From the NCBI GenBank assembly GCA_025965275.1, contig JAOPXG010000117.1, forward strand, positions 1 through 51,604: a stretch of DNA of 51,604 nucleotides, given 5' to 3'. Made by a program: the position numbers and the translations under genes. Every line of letters starts with the position of its first letter. Positions within the stretch are counted from its first letter, which is position 1. This DNA comes from Nocardioides sp. Lineage in GTDB: Bacteria; Actinomycetota; Actinomycetes; Propionibacteriales; Nocardioidaceae. Below the pieces are notes generated by a model. The model saw only the letters and a list, made by a program, of their open reading frames with translations, searched no databases and was not told the origin of the DNA. Positions 23,653 through 32,164 of this stretch are shown here, one piece after another.

Positions 23653-25866
23653 ATGTCCCTCAAGCCGCTCGTCGCGCCGGTCGTCTACGACCCGTTCTCC
23701 GACGCCTTCAAGGACGACCCGTTCCCCGTCTACCAGTGGCTGCGCGACGAGGCTCCGGTCTACCGCAGCGAGAAGTGGGGCTTCTACGCACTCTCGCGCT
23801 ACGAGGACTGCCATCAGGCGCTGCTCGATCCGGCGACCTTCATCAATCACCCCGGCATCGACCTCGACGCGACGAACGACCAGGGTGGCGAGGGCAACCT
23901 CCCCAACATCGATAACCCGCGCCACGACGAGCTGCGGGCGGTCGTGCAGCGGCAGTTCATGCCACGAAGCATCGCCAAGCTCGAGGACGACGTCCGCCGC
24001 ATCACTACTCACCTCGTGGACTCCTTCGCCGGTCGCGGCACCGCCGACATCGCCCAGGAGCTCTCCTGGCCGCTGCCGTACGAGGTCTTCTTCGACTTCC
24101 TCGGGCTTCCCCACGGCGAGGAGCGCACTCAGCTGATCCACTGGTCGCACGGGCTCAAGGACCGGGTGCCCGACGACGACCGACTCACCCCCCACGCGAT
24201 CGCCTGCACCGACAGCTCACGCGCCTACCTGGCCGAGCTGCTGGAGGAACGCCGTAGGCGGCCGCGCCGCGACCTGCTCACCCACATCGTGCAGTCCGAC
24301 ATCGCCGGCGTCCCGTTCGCTCGGGAGCACATCGAACCGGCCTCGGAGATCGTCGGCCTCGTCTTCGGCCTCTACCTGGCCGGGATCGAGACGACCGCCG
24401 CGCTGATCTCGACGCTCTTCCAGGAGCTCGCGGCACGCCCCGACCACCAGCGTGCCCTTCGCGACGACCCGGGCCTGATCCCGGGCGCCGTCGAGGAAGG
24501 GCTGCGATTCCGCACGCCGCTGCAGCTCACGGTGCGCACCGCCACCCGCGACGTCGACCTGCACGGAGTGACCATCCCCGAAGGCGCTCGGGTGGCGATG
24601 GTGATCGGCGCGGCGAACCACGACGAGCGTCAGTTCGACCGCCCGCAGGAGTACGACGCGCTGCGGCCCGCGGCCCGGCACCTCGGCTTCGGCGAGGGCC
24701 TCCACGGCTGCCTGGGCAACCCGTTGGCGCGTCTCGAGGCACGCGTCGCCCTCGAGGTCGCCCTCCCCCGGCTCGGCGAGTTCCGCCTCGCGGGGCTCCC
24801 CCAGCGCTACCCCTCGACCCCCAACATGGCCGTGCTCGACCACCTGCCGACCTCCTTCTCTCCGCAGGACCCCGGGACCGCCTCCCGCGCCCAGCGCGCG
24901 GCCACGGCACGACGAGTCGGCGACACCGAGATCGTCCCGCTCGTGGTGCGCGAGCGTCACGAAGCCGCTGACGGCGTCGTCCTGCTGACCCTCGGCGACC
25001 CGGACGGCGGGGACCTGCACCCGTGGGAGCCCGGTGCCCACGTCGACCTGCTGCTCGGCAACGGGCTGACGCGTCAGTACTCGCTGTGCGGCGACCCCGC
25101 CGACCGCACGAGCTACCGGATCGGGGTGCTGCGTGAGCCGGCCGGTCGAGGCGGATCGGCGTACGTCCACGACGAGCTGGCGGTCGGGAGCCCGGTGCAG
25201 CTCCGCGGTCCGCGGAACCACTTCCGGCTCGAGCCTTCACCGCGGTATGTCTTCATCGCGGGCGGCATCGGAGTGACACCGATCCGCGTCATGGTCGAAG
25301 CGGCGGAGCGAGCCGGCGCGGACTGGACGCTGCTGTACGGCGGCCGGACGGGATCGTCGATGGCGTTCCTGAACGACCTCGCGGCGTACGGCGAGAAGGT
25401 GACCGTCCACCCCCAGGACACGCACGGCCTGCTCGACCTCGACGGCCTGCTCAGGTCTCCGCAGGCCGACACGATCGTCTACGTGTGCGGGCCGGGTGCG
25501 CTCCTCGACGCCGTCGAGGAACGCTGCGCGGCGTGGCCCGCTGGCACGCTGCATCTCGAGCGCTTCTCGGCCAAGGATCTCGCATCGCCGGTGCTCGACG
25601 AGCCGTTCGAGGTCGAGCTCGCGCGGACCGGGCAGGTGCTGGTGGTGCCGACCGACCGAGCGGTCGTCCACGTCCTCGACGAGGCCGGCGTGCAGGTCCT
25701 GACGTCGTGCAGCGAAGGCAAGTGCGGCACCTGCGAGGTCGGCGTGCTCGGCGGACTGCCCGACCACCGCGACTCCGTACTCACCGGCGACGAGCGGGCC
25801 GCCAACGACCGGATGATGGTGTGCGTGTCCCGCTCGACCACGAAGCGGCTCGTCCTCGACCTGTGA
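23653..25866 (+). CDS. Self-sufficient cytochrome P450-reductase-ferredoxin fusion
   Basis: 737 residues in three parts. (1) P450, ~1-410: I-helix AGIETT (E246, T247, T248), K-helix EGLR, heme motif FGEGLHGCLG with Cys353. (2) FMN/NAD(P)H reductase, ~420-640: RQYSLCG flavin motif, GGIGVTPIRVM and VYVCGPGALLDA. (3) Plant-type 2Fe-2S ferredoxin, ~645-737: CSEGKCGTC (C686, C691, C694) and C724. This is the CYP116B/PFOR-type architecture, able to hydroxylate or O-demethylate without partner proteins. It is 29 bp behind a cyclitol dehydrogenase and isomerase and under the inositol GntR/LacI-type promoter, which suggests a methylated or otherwise substituted cyclitol as substrate (inference). Confidence 0.9.
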   Translation: MSLKPLVAPVVYDPFSDAFKDDPFPVYQWLRDEAPVYRSEKWGFYALSRYEDCHQALLDPATFINHPGIDLDATNDQGGEGNLPNIDNPRHDELRAVVQRQFMPRSIAKLEDDVRRITTHLVDSFAGRGTADIAQELSWPLPYEVFFDFLGLPHGEERTQLIHWSHGLKDRVPDDDRLTPHAIACTDSSRAYLAELLEERRRRPRRDLLTHIVQSDIAGVPFAREHIEPASEIVGLVFGLYLAGIETTAALISTLFQELAARPDHQRALRDDPGLIPGAVEEGLRFRTPLQLTVRTATRDVDLHGVTIPEGARVAMVIGAANHDERQFDRPQEYDALRPAARHLGFGEGLHGCLGNPLARLEARVALEVALPRLGEFRLAGLPQRYPSTPNMAVLDHLPTSFSPQDPGTASRAQRAATARRVGDTEIVPLVVRERHEAADGVVLLTLGDPDGGDLHPWEPGAHVDLLLGNGLTRQYSLCGDPADRTSYRIGVLREPAGRGGSAYVHDELAVGSPVQLRGPRNHFRLEPSPRYVFIAGGIGVTPIRVMVEAAERAGADWTLLYGGRTGSSMAFLNDLAAYGEKVTVHPQDTHGLLDLDGLLRSPQADTIVYVCGPGALLDAVEERCAAWPAGTLHLERFSAKDLASPVLDEPFEVELARTGQVLVVPTDRAVVHVLDEAGVQVLTSCSEGKCGTCEVGVLGGLPDHRDSVLTGDERAANDRMMVCVSRSTTKRLVLDL

Positions 25867-25888
25867 GGGCGGCCGCCGACCGGCTCCC

Positions 25889-26659
25889 TCAGGCGGTCAG
25901 CAGGTTGATCTCGAACGCGTAGCGGCTGGCGGCGTACACGTGGTCGCCCCACTCGACGACATCGCCACGGTCGTCGAAGCTGACCCGTTGCATCGTGAGC
26001 ACGGCGGACCCACGTGGCTCTCCGAGCAACCGTGCCTCCGCGACACTGGCGGAACGGGCGCCGACGGTCTGGACGGCCGAGTGCAGGTGCACGCCGCGCG
26101 AACGGAGCAGCTCGTACAAGCCCCCGCGCTCCAGGTCATCGGAACCGAAGGTCGCCAGGCTTTGGGGCAGGTAGTTGATCATCCGGGCGATCGGTCGGTC
26201 CTGTGCGCTCCGCAGACGCTCGATGCGGACGACCTCGTCACCGAAGCCGACCCCCAGCTTCTCGGCGACGGTGGCATCCGCCTCGACCGTGTCGAAGGAC
26301 AACAGCTCGGTGGTCGGTGACTGACCGGTACTGGCCAGGTCGTCGTACAGGCTGGTGAGCTCGAGTGGGCGACGAACCTTCGGCTGCACGACCCGGGTGC
26401 CGATGCCGCGCCTGCGGACGACCAGGCCCTTGTCGACCAGGTACTCCATGGCCCGCCGCATCGTGGGCCGTGACAGGCCGAGGCGCTTGGCCAAGACGAT
26501 CTCGTTCTCGAAGAGCGTGCCGGGAGGAATGCGTCCCGTGCTGATCGAGTCCTCGAGATGCTGAGCGACCTGGAAGTACAGCGGCACCGGGCTCGTCCGG
26601 TTGATCGCGAACCCCCGAAGCGACTCTTCGAGAGCGTCATCGATCTGGCGCGTAGTCAT
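25889..26659 (-). CDS. GntR-family (HutC/UTRA) regulator, probable inositol regulator
   Basis: 256 residues from ATG 26659. N-terminal winged helix ~20-90 (VPLYFQVAQHLEDSI, GTLFENEIVLAKRLGLSR, YLVDKGLVVRRRG) and a UTRA effector domain (~105-250) with VVRIERLRSAQDRPIARM, AEARLLGEP and ASRYAFEINLL. HutC members bind sugar phosphates or acids as inducers. Five copies of TGTC-NN-GACA, at 21757, 26671, 28536, 33344 and 33433, occur in front of this gene and the surrounding cyclitol operons, so it is the likely master repressor. It converges on the P450 gene with a 22-bp gap. Confidence 0.88.
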   Translation of the reverse strand: MTTRQIDDALEESLRGFAINRTSPVPLYFQVAQHLEDSISTGRIPPGTLFENEIVLAKRLGLSRPTMRRAMEYLVDKGLVVRRRGIGTRVVQPKVRRPLELTSLYDDLASTGQSPTTELLSFDTVEADATVAEKLGVGFGDEVVRIERLRSAQDRPIARMINYLPQSLATFGSDDLERGGLYELLRSRGVHLHSAVQTVGARSASVAEARLLGEPRGSAVLTMQRVSFDDRGDVVEWGDHVYAASRYAFEINLLTA

Positions 26660-26661
26660 GG

Positions 26662-26689
26662 TTGCTAGTATGTCAGGACTTCTTAGCAA
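26662..26689 (-). promoter_or_regulatory. Autoregulatory operator of the GntR gene
   Basis: TGTCAGGACT at 26671-26680 matches the TGTC-NN-GACA element (one base off), nested inside a wider dyad TTGCTA (26662-26667) and TAGCAA (26684-26689). It lies 3-30 bp before the ATG at 26659, so the transcript is short-leadered or leaderless and the site would block its own promoter. Confidence 0.5.
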
Positions 26690-26712
26690 GTGCGCCGGAA
26701 TCGCCGATGGAT

Positions 26713-27465
26713 TCACGTGTCGACCACCAGCAGCAGCGCCGTGACTAGTCCCAGTCCGAGCGCCGCCAGCTCGAAGGTGCGCTGCCCGATCCTCCGAACG
26801 GTCAGCACCCCGACCAGGCCGCCGAGCAGCATGGCCGGCACCAGGAGTGCGTCCATGGCGAGGCTGGACCAGGAGATCAGGCCGAGACCGGCGCTGAGCG
26901 GGACCTTGGCCAGGTTGACGGACAGGAAGAACCACGCGCCGGTCCCGAGCATCCCGAGCATCGGCAGGCCGGCGAGGATCAGGTAGAGCGTCATCACCGG
27001 ACCGCCCGCGTTGGCGGTCATCGTCGCGAAGCCAGCCAGCACGCCGACGCCGATGGACAGGAGCAGGTGGGGTTCCGGCGGCGGACCGGCGCCGCGGGTC
27101 CGGGCCCGCTGGACCAGCTGAACGCTGGTCATCACGACCAGGATGGCGCCGATCGAGAGTCGCATCGCCCGGTCGTCAACGATCGCCACGAACCACGCGC
27201 CGAGCAGCAGCCCGGGCAGGACTCCCGGGAGGATGCGCAGCAGTGTCGCCCTCGACCCGTGCCGTCGATAGAGGGCGACCGCGAGGACGTCACCGACGAT
27301 CAGCAGCGGCAGCAGGGCGCCGGTCGACTCTCGAGCAGGGAGGACCGCGGCGAAGAGCACCACGGCCACCGCGGCGGCGCCGCCGATCGCCGTCTTCGCG
27401 AACCCGACGATGCCGGCCGCCAGCGCCAGCGCCACCCATGCCGTCGCCGACAGCTGGGGCAGCAC
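26713..27465 (-). CDS. TSUP (TauE/SafE) family membrane exporter
   Basis: 250 residues with eight hydrophobic segments in two related halves; the family's G-x-x-K/T-x-x-GG type signature appears as GIVGFAKTAIGGAA at the N-terminus and FATMTANAGGPVMTLYL in the second half. TSUP proteins export small sulfonates, sulfite or organic acids. It starts (GTG 27465) 4 bp after the stop of the TIM-barrel gene in the same direction, so it is in the inositol regulon. The transported compound is unknown; an acidic breakdown product is plausible. Confidence 0.82.
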   Translation of the reverse strand: MLPQLSATAWVALALAAGIVGFAKTAIGGAAAVAVVLFAAVLPARESTGALLPLLIVGDVLAVALYRRHGSRATLLRILPGVLPGLLLGAWFVAIVDDRAMRLSIGAILVVMTSVQLVQRARTRGAGPPPEPHLLLSIGVGVLAGFATMTANAGGPVMTLYLILAGLPMLGMLGTGAWFFLSVNLAKVPLSAGLGLISWSSLAMDALLVPAMLLGGLVGVLTVRRIGQRTFELAALGLGLVTALLLVVDT

Positions 27466-27469
27466 CGGG

Positions 27470-28467
27470 CTAGACGGTCACGGCGGCGGCGGATTTGAGG
27501 ACGTCCGCTGCGATCGTGAGGCCCTCGACGGGGCCGAACGCGGTGTCCTCGTGCTCGATGTTGATCGCGATCTCGGGATCAACGGCGTGCAGGGCCTGCA
27601 CGAAACGGGTCCAGAAGGCGACATCGTGGCCCTGCCCGAGTGCGACGAAGTCCCATGCCGAGTCCTGCGGCCACTCGTTGACGTACTCGTGACCGCCGAG
27701 GTGAACCGGATCCTCGTCCGGCGACAGTCGGCGGAAGCGCTCGTCGAGGACACCGTAGATCCGCGCGTACTCATCGTTGATCCGCACGTCCTTGGCAGCC
27801 GCGTGGACGACCAAGGGACCGAGGTATTCGATCGCTGCGATCGGATCCATGCCCTGCCAGAAGAGGTGCGAGGGGTCCATCTCCGCCCCGACGTTGGTGG
27901 CACCGCACCGTTCGACGAGGCGCTTGAGGGTCGGCGGGTTGAAGACGACGTTCTGCGGGTGCATCTCGATGGCGACCGTGACGCCGTGGTCGGCAGCGAG
28001 GGCGTCGATCTCCTTCCAGAACGGGACCACGACTTGTTCCCACTGGTACTCCAGGACGTCGAGAGCGCCGGAGTTCCACGCGTTGACGATCCAGTTCGGC
28101 ACTGTGGAGCCGGGCTCCCCTCCGGGAAGTCCGGACATGGTGACCACTCGCGTCTGGCCCAGCGCACCCGCCGCGCGGATCGCGCGTCGCAGGTCTGACG
28201 CATGCTTCTCGCCGACCGCGGGATTGGGGTGCAGTGGGTTGCCGTTCGCGTTGAGGCCGGCGAGCGCCACTCCCTTGTCGGCGAAGACCGCGAGGTAGTC
28301 GTCGCGAGCGCTCTGGCTGGCGATGACGTCGTCGATCGGGATGTGGACGGGTGGAAGGAAGCCACCTGCGTTGATCTCTGCCGCGTTGAGGCCGAGGGAG
28401 GCGATCACGTCCAGCGCGTCGGGCAGCATCGGTCGTGGAGGATCGCGGTGTAGACGCCGAGCTTCAT
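27470..28467 (-). CDS. Sugar phosphate isomerase/epimerase (TIM barrel), N-terminal frameshift
   Basis: About 332 residues if repaired. ATG 28467 with GGAG 7 bp upstream encodes MKLGVYTAILHDR, the expected opening of this inosose isomerase/dehydratase-like family, but the frame then breaks: the remainder (MLPDALDVIASLGLNAAEIN onward) is in another frame from 28429. One missing base near 28430 explains it. As written, the intact frame could only start at ATG 28429 (319 residues) or without an RBS further out. Metal ligands are visible in AIEMHPQN (Glu), AEMDPSHLFW (Asp, His), HAAAKD and INIEHED. Sequencing error or recent mutation cannot be separated. Confidence 0.72.
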
Positions 28468-28504
28468 GACGAACTCCATGGATGACTGGACGGGCAGGTG
28501 GGGC

Positions 28505-28547
28505 TTGTGGCAAGTCTCACGTCCCGAATAGGATATGTAAAGACATA
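28505..28547. promoter_or_regulatory. Divergent promoter with GntR-type site
   Basis: TATGTAAAGACATA (28534-28547) is a dyad whose core TGTAAAGACA differs from TGTC-NN-GACA at one base. For the plus-strand gene, TTGTGG (28505-28510) and TAGGAT (28529-28534, 18-bp spacing) form a promoter whose start falls inside the dyad. The minus-strand isomerase gene begins at 28467, so both units could be repressed. Confidence 0.5.
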
Positions 28548-28576
28548 CGGACAGATTGACAAACGGGAGCGACGCG

Positions 28577-29725
28577 ATGCGGCAGATCGGTGTGGGAGTA
28601 GTCGGCGCTGGGTGGATGGGTCACGTGCACTCACGCGCCTACGCCCGGATCCCTCACCACTATCCGGACCTCGCGGTCCGGCCTGTCCTGGCAGCGATCG
28701 CCGATCCGATCGACGCGTTGCGCGAAGACGCCAGGGACCGCTACGGGTTCGCTGCGTCGTACGCCGGCTGGGAGGAGCTCGTCGCCGACCCCGCCGTTGC
28801 CGTCGTGAGTGTGGCGACCCCTCCCTTCCTGCACGCGGAGATCGGCGAGGCCGTCGCGCGAGCAGGCAAGCACCTGTGGATCGAGAAGCCGGTGGGCCTC
28901 TCACTGCCGGAGACCGAGCGCGTGGCTGACGCCGTCGTCGCGAACGGCGTCGTCGCTCGGGTCGGCTACAACTACCGACTCGTGCCCGCCGTGGTGAAGG
29001 CGCGAGCACTGATCATTGCCGGAGGGATCGGGCAGGTCACACATGCCCGATTCCGGATGCTCACCGACTACGCGGCCCACCCGATGGGTTCCCTGTCGTG
29101 GCGTTACGAGACGGTTCGAGGCGGTGACGGCGTCGTCGGCGACCTGCTCTCGCACGGCCTGGACCTGGTGAGGCACCTGCTCGGTGAGGTCGACCGGATC
29201 GTGGCTGACACCGCGGTTCTGATTCCTGAGCGTCCCCTGGCGACCGGTCCTGGCGGCCACTACGAGATCGCCGAAGGCGGACCGCACGGGACTGTGCAGA
29301 ACCCCGACTACGCGGCATGCATGCTGCGGACCGCGGCGGACGTCCCGGTGTTCGTGGAGGGCAGCCGTGCCGGAGTCGGCGACCAGAACAACTACGGCTT
29401 CGAGATCCACGGCACCACCGGCCTGGTTGCGTGGGACTTCCGGCGCCCCGGGGAGCTCGTCGTCTCCAGCGGAGGCACGTACGCGAACCAGCCGCTGACG
29501 ACCATGCTCGCCGGACCCGACGACGGTGACTACGGTCGCTTCCAGCCGGGTGCCGGGATCTCTCTCGGCTTCGACGACCTGAAGGTCATCGAGTGCGCCG
29601 GCCTGCTCGGCGCAATCGCGGGCGGCAAGGACGACGATGGCGCGACCATCGAGGACGGCGTGGCGGTCTCACGACTCATGGCTGCCCTGCGGGAGGCATC
29701 GCCACCGATGTGGTCGCGCATCTGA
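28577..29725 (+). CDS. Gfo/Idh/MocA oxidoreductase
   Basis: 382 residues from ATG 28577 (GGGAG 7 bp upstream). GVVGAGWMGHVHS Rossmann motif, IEKPVGL, VGYNYRLVPAV, and GDLLSHGLDLVRHL, where SHG/D takes the place of the catalytic HD motif. It is longer than the IolG-type members here and resembles sugar or scyllo-inositol dehydrogenases. Monocistronic, divergent from the isomerase-TSUP operon and ending at a strong terminator. Substrate not known. Confidence 0.83.
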   Translation: MRQIGVGVVGAGWMGHVHSRAYARIPHHYPDLAVRPVLAAIADPIDALREDARDRYGFAASYAGWEELVADPAVAVVSVATPPFLHAEIGEAVARAGKHLWIEKPVGLSLPETERVADAVVANGVVARVGYNYRLVPAVVKARALIIAGGIGQVTHARFRMLTDYAAHPMGSLSWRYETVRGGDGVVGDLLSHGLDLVRHLLGEVDRIVADTAVLIPERPLATGPGGHYEIAEGGPHGTVQNPDYAACMLRTAADVPVFVEGSRAGVGDQNNYGFEIHGTTGLVAWDFRRPGELVVSSGGTYANQPLTTMLAGPDDGDYGRFQPGAGISLGFDDLKVIECAGLLGAIAGGKDDDGATIEDGVAVSRLMAALREASPPMWSRI

Positions 29726-29735
29726 GCAGAGACGA

Positions 29736-29764
29736 CAGCGGCCCACTGTCGAGGTGGGCCGCTG
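29736..29764. terminator. Bidirectional hairpin terminator
   Basis: Perfect 11-bp stem CAGCGGCCCAC (29736-29746) and GTGGGCCGCTG (29754-29764) with a 7-base loop, 11 bp after the stop of the dehydrogenase and 36 bp from the end of the convergent UspA gene. It separates the two opposing operons. Confidence 0.75.
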
Positions 29765-29799
29765 GCGTGCGCGAGGCCGGTGCGGCCTTCCGCATGCTC

Positions 29800-30204
29800 T
29801 CAGGGCAGTGGCGCCTTGACCACGAGCACCGGCACGTTGGCCTCCAGGATCACCGTCTGCGTCACGCTGCCCAGGATCGCCTTGCCGACGGGGGACCGAC
29901 GACGGGCACCGATCACCAGCAGCTCCGCTCCCACCTGATCCGCCAGAGCCACCAGCTTGCCGCCGATGCTGGGCGTCGCAGAGGTGACCAGGTGGAGCTT
30001 CCATTCCAGGGTCAGCTCCTTGCCCAGAGCCCGCTCCATGTCGTCGGCGACACCGGCGCGATACGCCTCGGTGCGGTCGGCATCGACGGACTCGACCACG
30101 TGCAGCACGGCGAGGTCGGTGTCCCTGTTGCAGGCTTCGCGCACCGCCTCCCGCAGGGCGATTGCTGTCGTGGGCGAGACCTGGTGTGCAACCGCGACAG
30201 TCAT
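29800..30204 (-). CDS. Universal stress protein (UspA) coupled to ABC importer
   Basis: 134-residue single UspA domain: [30 protein letters not shown] (the G-2x-G-9x-G-S/T ATP-binding motif in slightly altered form) and [11 protein letters not shown] at the end. It is translated from ATG 30204, which overlaps the stop of the ABC ATPase by 4 bp, so it is made together with the importer. It may modulate the transporter or bind a nucleotide signal; this is inference from linkage only. Confidence 0.85.
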   Translation of the reverse strand: MTVAVAHQVSPTTAIALREAVREACNRDTDLAVLHVVESVDADRTEAYRAGVADDMERALGKELTLEWKLHLVTSATPSIGGKLVALADQVGAELLVIGARRRSPVGKAILGSVTQTVILEANVPVLVVKAPLP

Positions 30205-31016
30205 CGCTGCAGCTCGTGCGAGAGCTCGGCCAGCTCGTCACCGCCGGCCATCTGGCGAGTGAGCTCGTCCAGCGTGACGTCGCTGCGCCGCTTGTCCAGC
30301 ACGGCCCTGCCCAGCTTGAGGATGACGAAGTGGTCTCCGACGAGATAGGCGTGGTGCGGGTTGTGGGTGATGAAGACGACGCCCAGGCCGGCGTCCCTGG
30401 CTGCGGCGGTGTACTTGAGCACCACTCCGGACTGCTTGACACCCAGGGCTGCGGTGGGCTCGTCGAGGATCAGGACTCGAGCGCCGAAGTAGACGGCTCG
30501 CGCGATCGCCACGCACTGGCGCTGGCCGCCGGACAGCTCACCGATGGGCTGATCGATGTCCTTGACCACGATCCCCATCTTGCGCAGCTCCTCGTCGGCG
30601 ATCCGCTTCATCTCCTTGACCTTCATCCCGGAGAAGGGCAGTCGTCCCTTGGTCATCTCGGAGCCGAGGAAGAAGTTGCGCCACACCTCCATCAACCCGA
30701 CGACAGCGAGGTCCTGGTAGACCGTCGCGATGCCGTGGTCGAGCGCCTCGCGGGGCGAGGAGAAGTGCACCTCCTTCCCGTCCACCTTCAGGCTCCCCTC
30801 GTTGTGCGGGTGCAGACCCGAGATGATCTTGATCAAGGTCGACTTGCCGGCTCCGTTGTCGCCCAGCACGCCGGTGACCTCTCCGGCTCTCACGGTCAGG
30901 TTGATGCCCCGGAGCGCGCGGATGGCCCCGTAGCTCTTGCCGACGTCCGTCATCTCCACCAGGGCCTCGCCCTGGGAGAGGTCGGGGTCGGCGTGCTCGC
31001 TCAGGGTGTCGGTCAT
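30201..31016 (-). CDS. Sugar ABC transporter ATP-binding protein (CUT2 type)
   Basis: 271 residues from ATG 31016. Walker [11 protein letters not shown]-loop TVYQDLAVV, signature LSGGQRQ, Walker [13 protein letters not shown] and H-loop FITHNPHH. It has a single ATPase domain, like FrcA-type proteins, rather than the double RbsA type. It would power the permease encoded 2 bp upstream with the lipoprotein at 32165. In this context the cargo is probably myo-inositol or a related cyclitol. Confidence 0.9.
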   Translation of the reverse strand: MTDTLSEHADPDLSQGEALVEMTDVGKSYGAIRALRGINLTVRAGEVTGVLGDNGAGKSTLIKIISGLHPHNEGSLKVDGKEVHFSSPREALDHGIATVYQDLAVVGLMEVWRNFFLGSEMTKGRLPFSGMKVKEMKRIADEELRKMGIVVKDIDQPIGELSGGQRQCVAIARAVYFGARVLILDEPTAALGVKQSGVVLKYTAAARDAGLGVVFITHNPHHAYLVGDHFVILKLGRAVLDKRRSDVTLDELTRQMAGGDELAELSHELQR

Positions 31017-31018
31017 GA

Positions 31019-32086
31019 CTAACCCACCTTCCTCAGGGTCGAGAGCTTCTTGACGTACAGGTTCACGAGGACGGCGAGCAGGAGCATGATCCCGAGGAAC
31101 GCACGGAACCAGTTCGGGTCCCAGCCGGCGTAGACGATGCACAGGTTGGTCATGCCGAAGATGAACGATCCGATCGCGACGCCGATCGCGTTGCCGTAAC
31201 CGCCCGTCAGCAGCGTGCCACCCACGACTGCCGCGATGATGTAGAGGAACTCGTTGCCCACGCCGTTGCCGGCCTGGAGCGTGTTGAAGCGGTACAGGGT
31301 GTGCATGCCCATGAACCAGCCGAGGAAGGAGACTGTCATGAACAGGCCGACCTTCACCTTCAGGACGGGGACACCGACAGCTCGCGCACTGTCCGCGCTG
31401 CCACCGACGGCGTAGATCCAGTTGCCGATCTTGGTGCGGGACAGCACCCAGGTCGCCAGGGCCACGAAGATGAACCACCACAGGACCGTGATCGAGATCC
31501 GCACCGAGCCGATCTCGAAGTTGTGCGCGAAGATCCAGCTCAGGCTGTCGTAGCCGTCCATCCGGTTGATGTTGGGCGTGGACACCGAGCCGGTGATGAT
31601 CTTGGTCAGACCCAGGTTGACGCCCTGGAGGACGAAGAAGCTGCCCAGAGTGATCAGGAAGCTAGCGATCCCCGTCTTCATCACCAGGTATCCATTGAGG
31701 AACCCGATGGCCAGGGCGCCCACCAAGGAGACCAAGGCACCGACCCACAGGTTCACGCCGAGCTCGTAGCTCAGCATCGCGTTGGCGAGTCCGGCGGAGG
31801 TGACCATGACGCCCGCGGAGAGGTCGAACTCTCCTCCGATCATCAGCATGCCGACGCCGACCGCGACGATGCCGATCGTGGAGCTCTGGTACAGCACGGT
31901 GAGCAGCGAGTCGGCGGATCGGAAGGATGGGGCGACGATCAGGAAGAAGATCCCGATCACGATCGCCGCCACCAGGGCGCCGATCTCGGGGCGACCCAGC
32001 AGCCGGTTCATCACACCGAGCTGGACGCGATTGTCGGCCTCGGCAGGTGCTCCCAGGCCTGGTCTCTGAGCGGACGTCGTACTCAT
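31019..32086 (-). CDS. Sugar ABC transporter permease (CUT2 type)
   Basis: 355 residues from ATG 32086 (AAGGAG 7 bp upstream). About ten hydrophobic segments, with the family signature [40 protein letters not shown], and [15 protein letters not shown] near the C-terminus. RbsC/FrcB-like. It lies downstream of a hairpin (32119-32155) that separates it from the binding-protein gene and probably lowers its expression relative to that gene. Confidence 0.92.
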   Translation of the reverse strand: MSTTSAQRPGLGAPAEADNRVQLGVMNRLLGRPEIGALVAAIVIGIFFLIVAPSFRSADSLLTVLYQSSTIGIVAVGVGMLMIGGEFDLSAGVMVTSAGLANAMLSYELGVNLWVGALVSLVGALAIGFLNGYLVMKTGIASFLITLGSFFVLQGVNLGLTKIITGSVSTPNINRMDGYDSLSWIFAHNFEIGSVRISITVLWWFIFVALATWVLSRTKIGNWIYAVGGSADSARAVGVPVLKVKVGLFMTVSFLGWFMGMHTLYRFNTLQAGNGVGNEFLYIIAAVVGGTLLTGGYGNAIGVAIGSFIFGMTNLCIVYAGWDPNWFRAFLGIMLLLAVLVNLYVKKLSTLRKVG

Positions 32087-32118
32087 TTGGTTCTCCTTGG
32101 TTGAGGGATAGGCCAAAG

Positions 32119-32155
32119 GGGGCCGTCCGGGACGCTCATCGGCCCGGACGGCCCC
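32119..32155 (-). terminator. Intercistronic attenuating hairpin
   Basis: Perfect 13-bp stem GGGGCCGTCCGGG (32119-32131) and CCCGGACGGCCCC (32143-32155) with an 11-base loop, in the 78-bp gap between the binding-protein stop and the permease start. Such hairpins stabilise or terminate the upstream message, giving excess binding protein. Confidence 0.7.
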
Positions 32156-32164
32156 GCAGGTTGC

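Noticed and set aside
25864-25890. Terminator between the convergent P450 and GntR genes
   Set aside because: Only TGAGGG/CCCTCA pairs cleanly; the inner bases mismatch, so a stable hairpin is doubtful.
28556-28561. TTGACA as the -35 of the dehydrogenase at 28577
   Set aside because: It lies only 16 bp before the ATG, leaving no room for a -10; the TTGTGG/TAGGAT pair upstream fits better.
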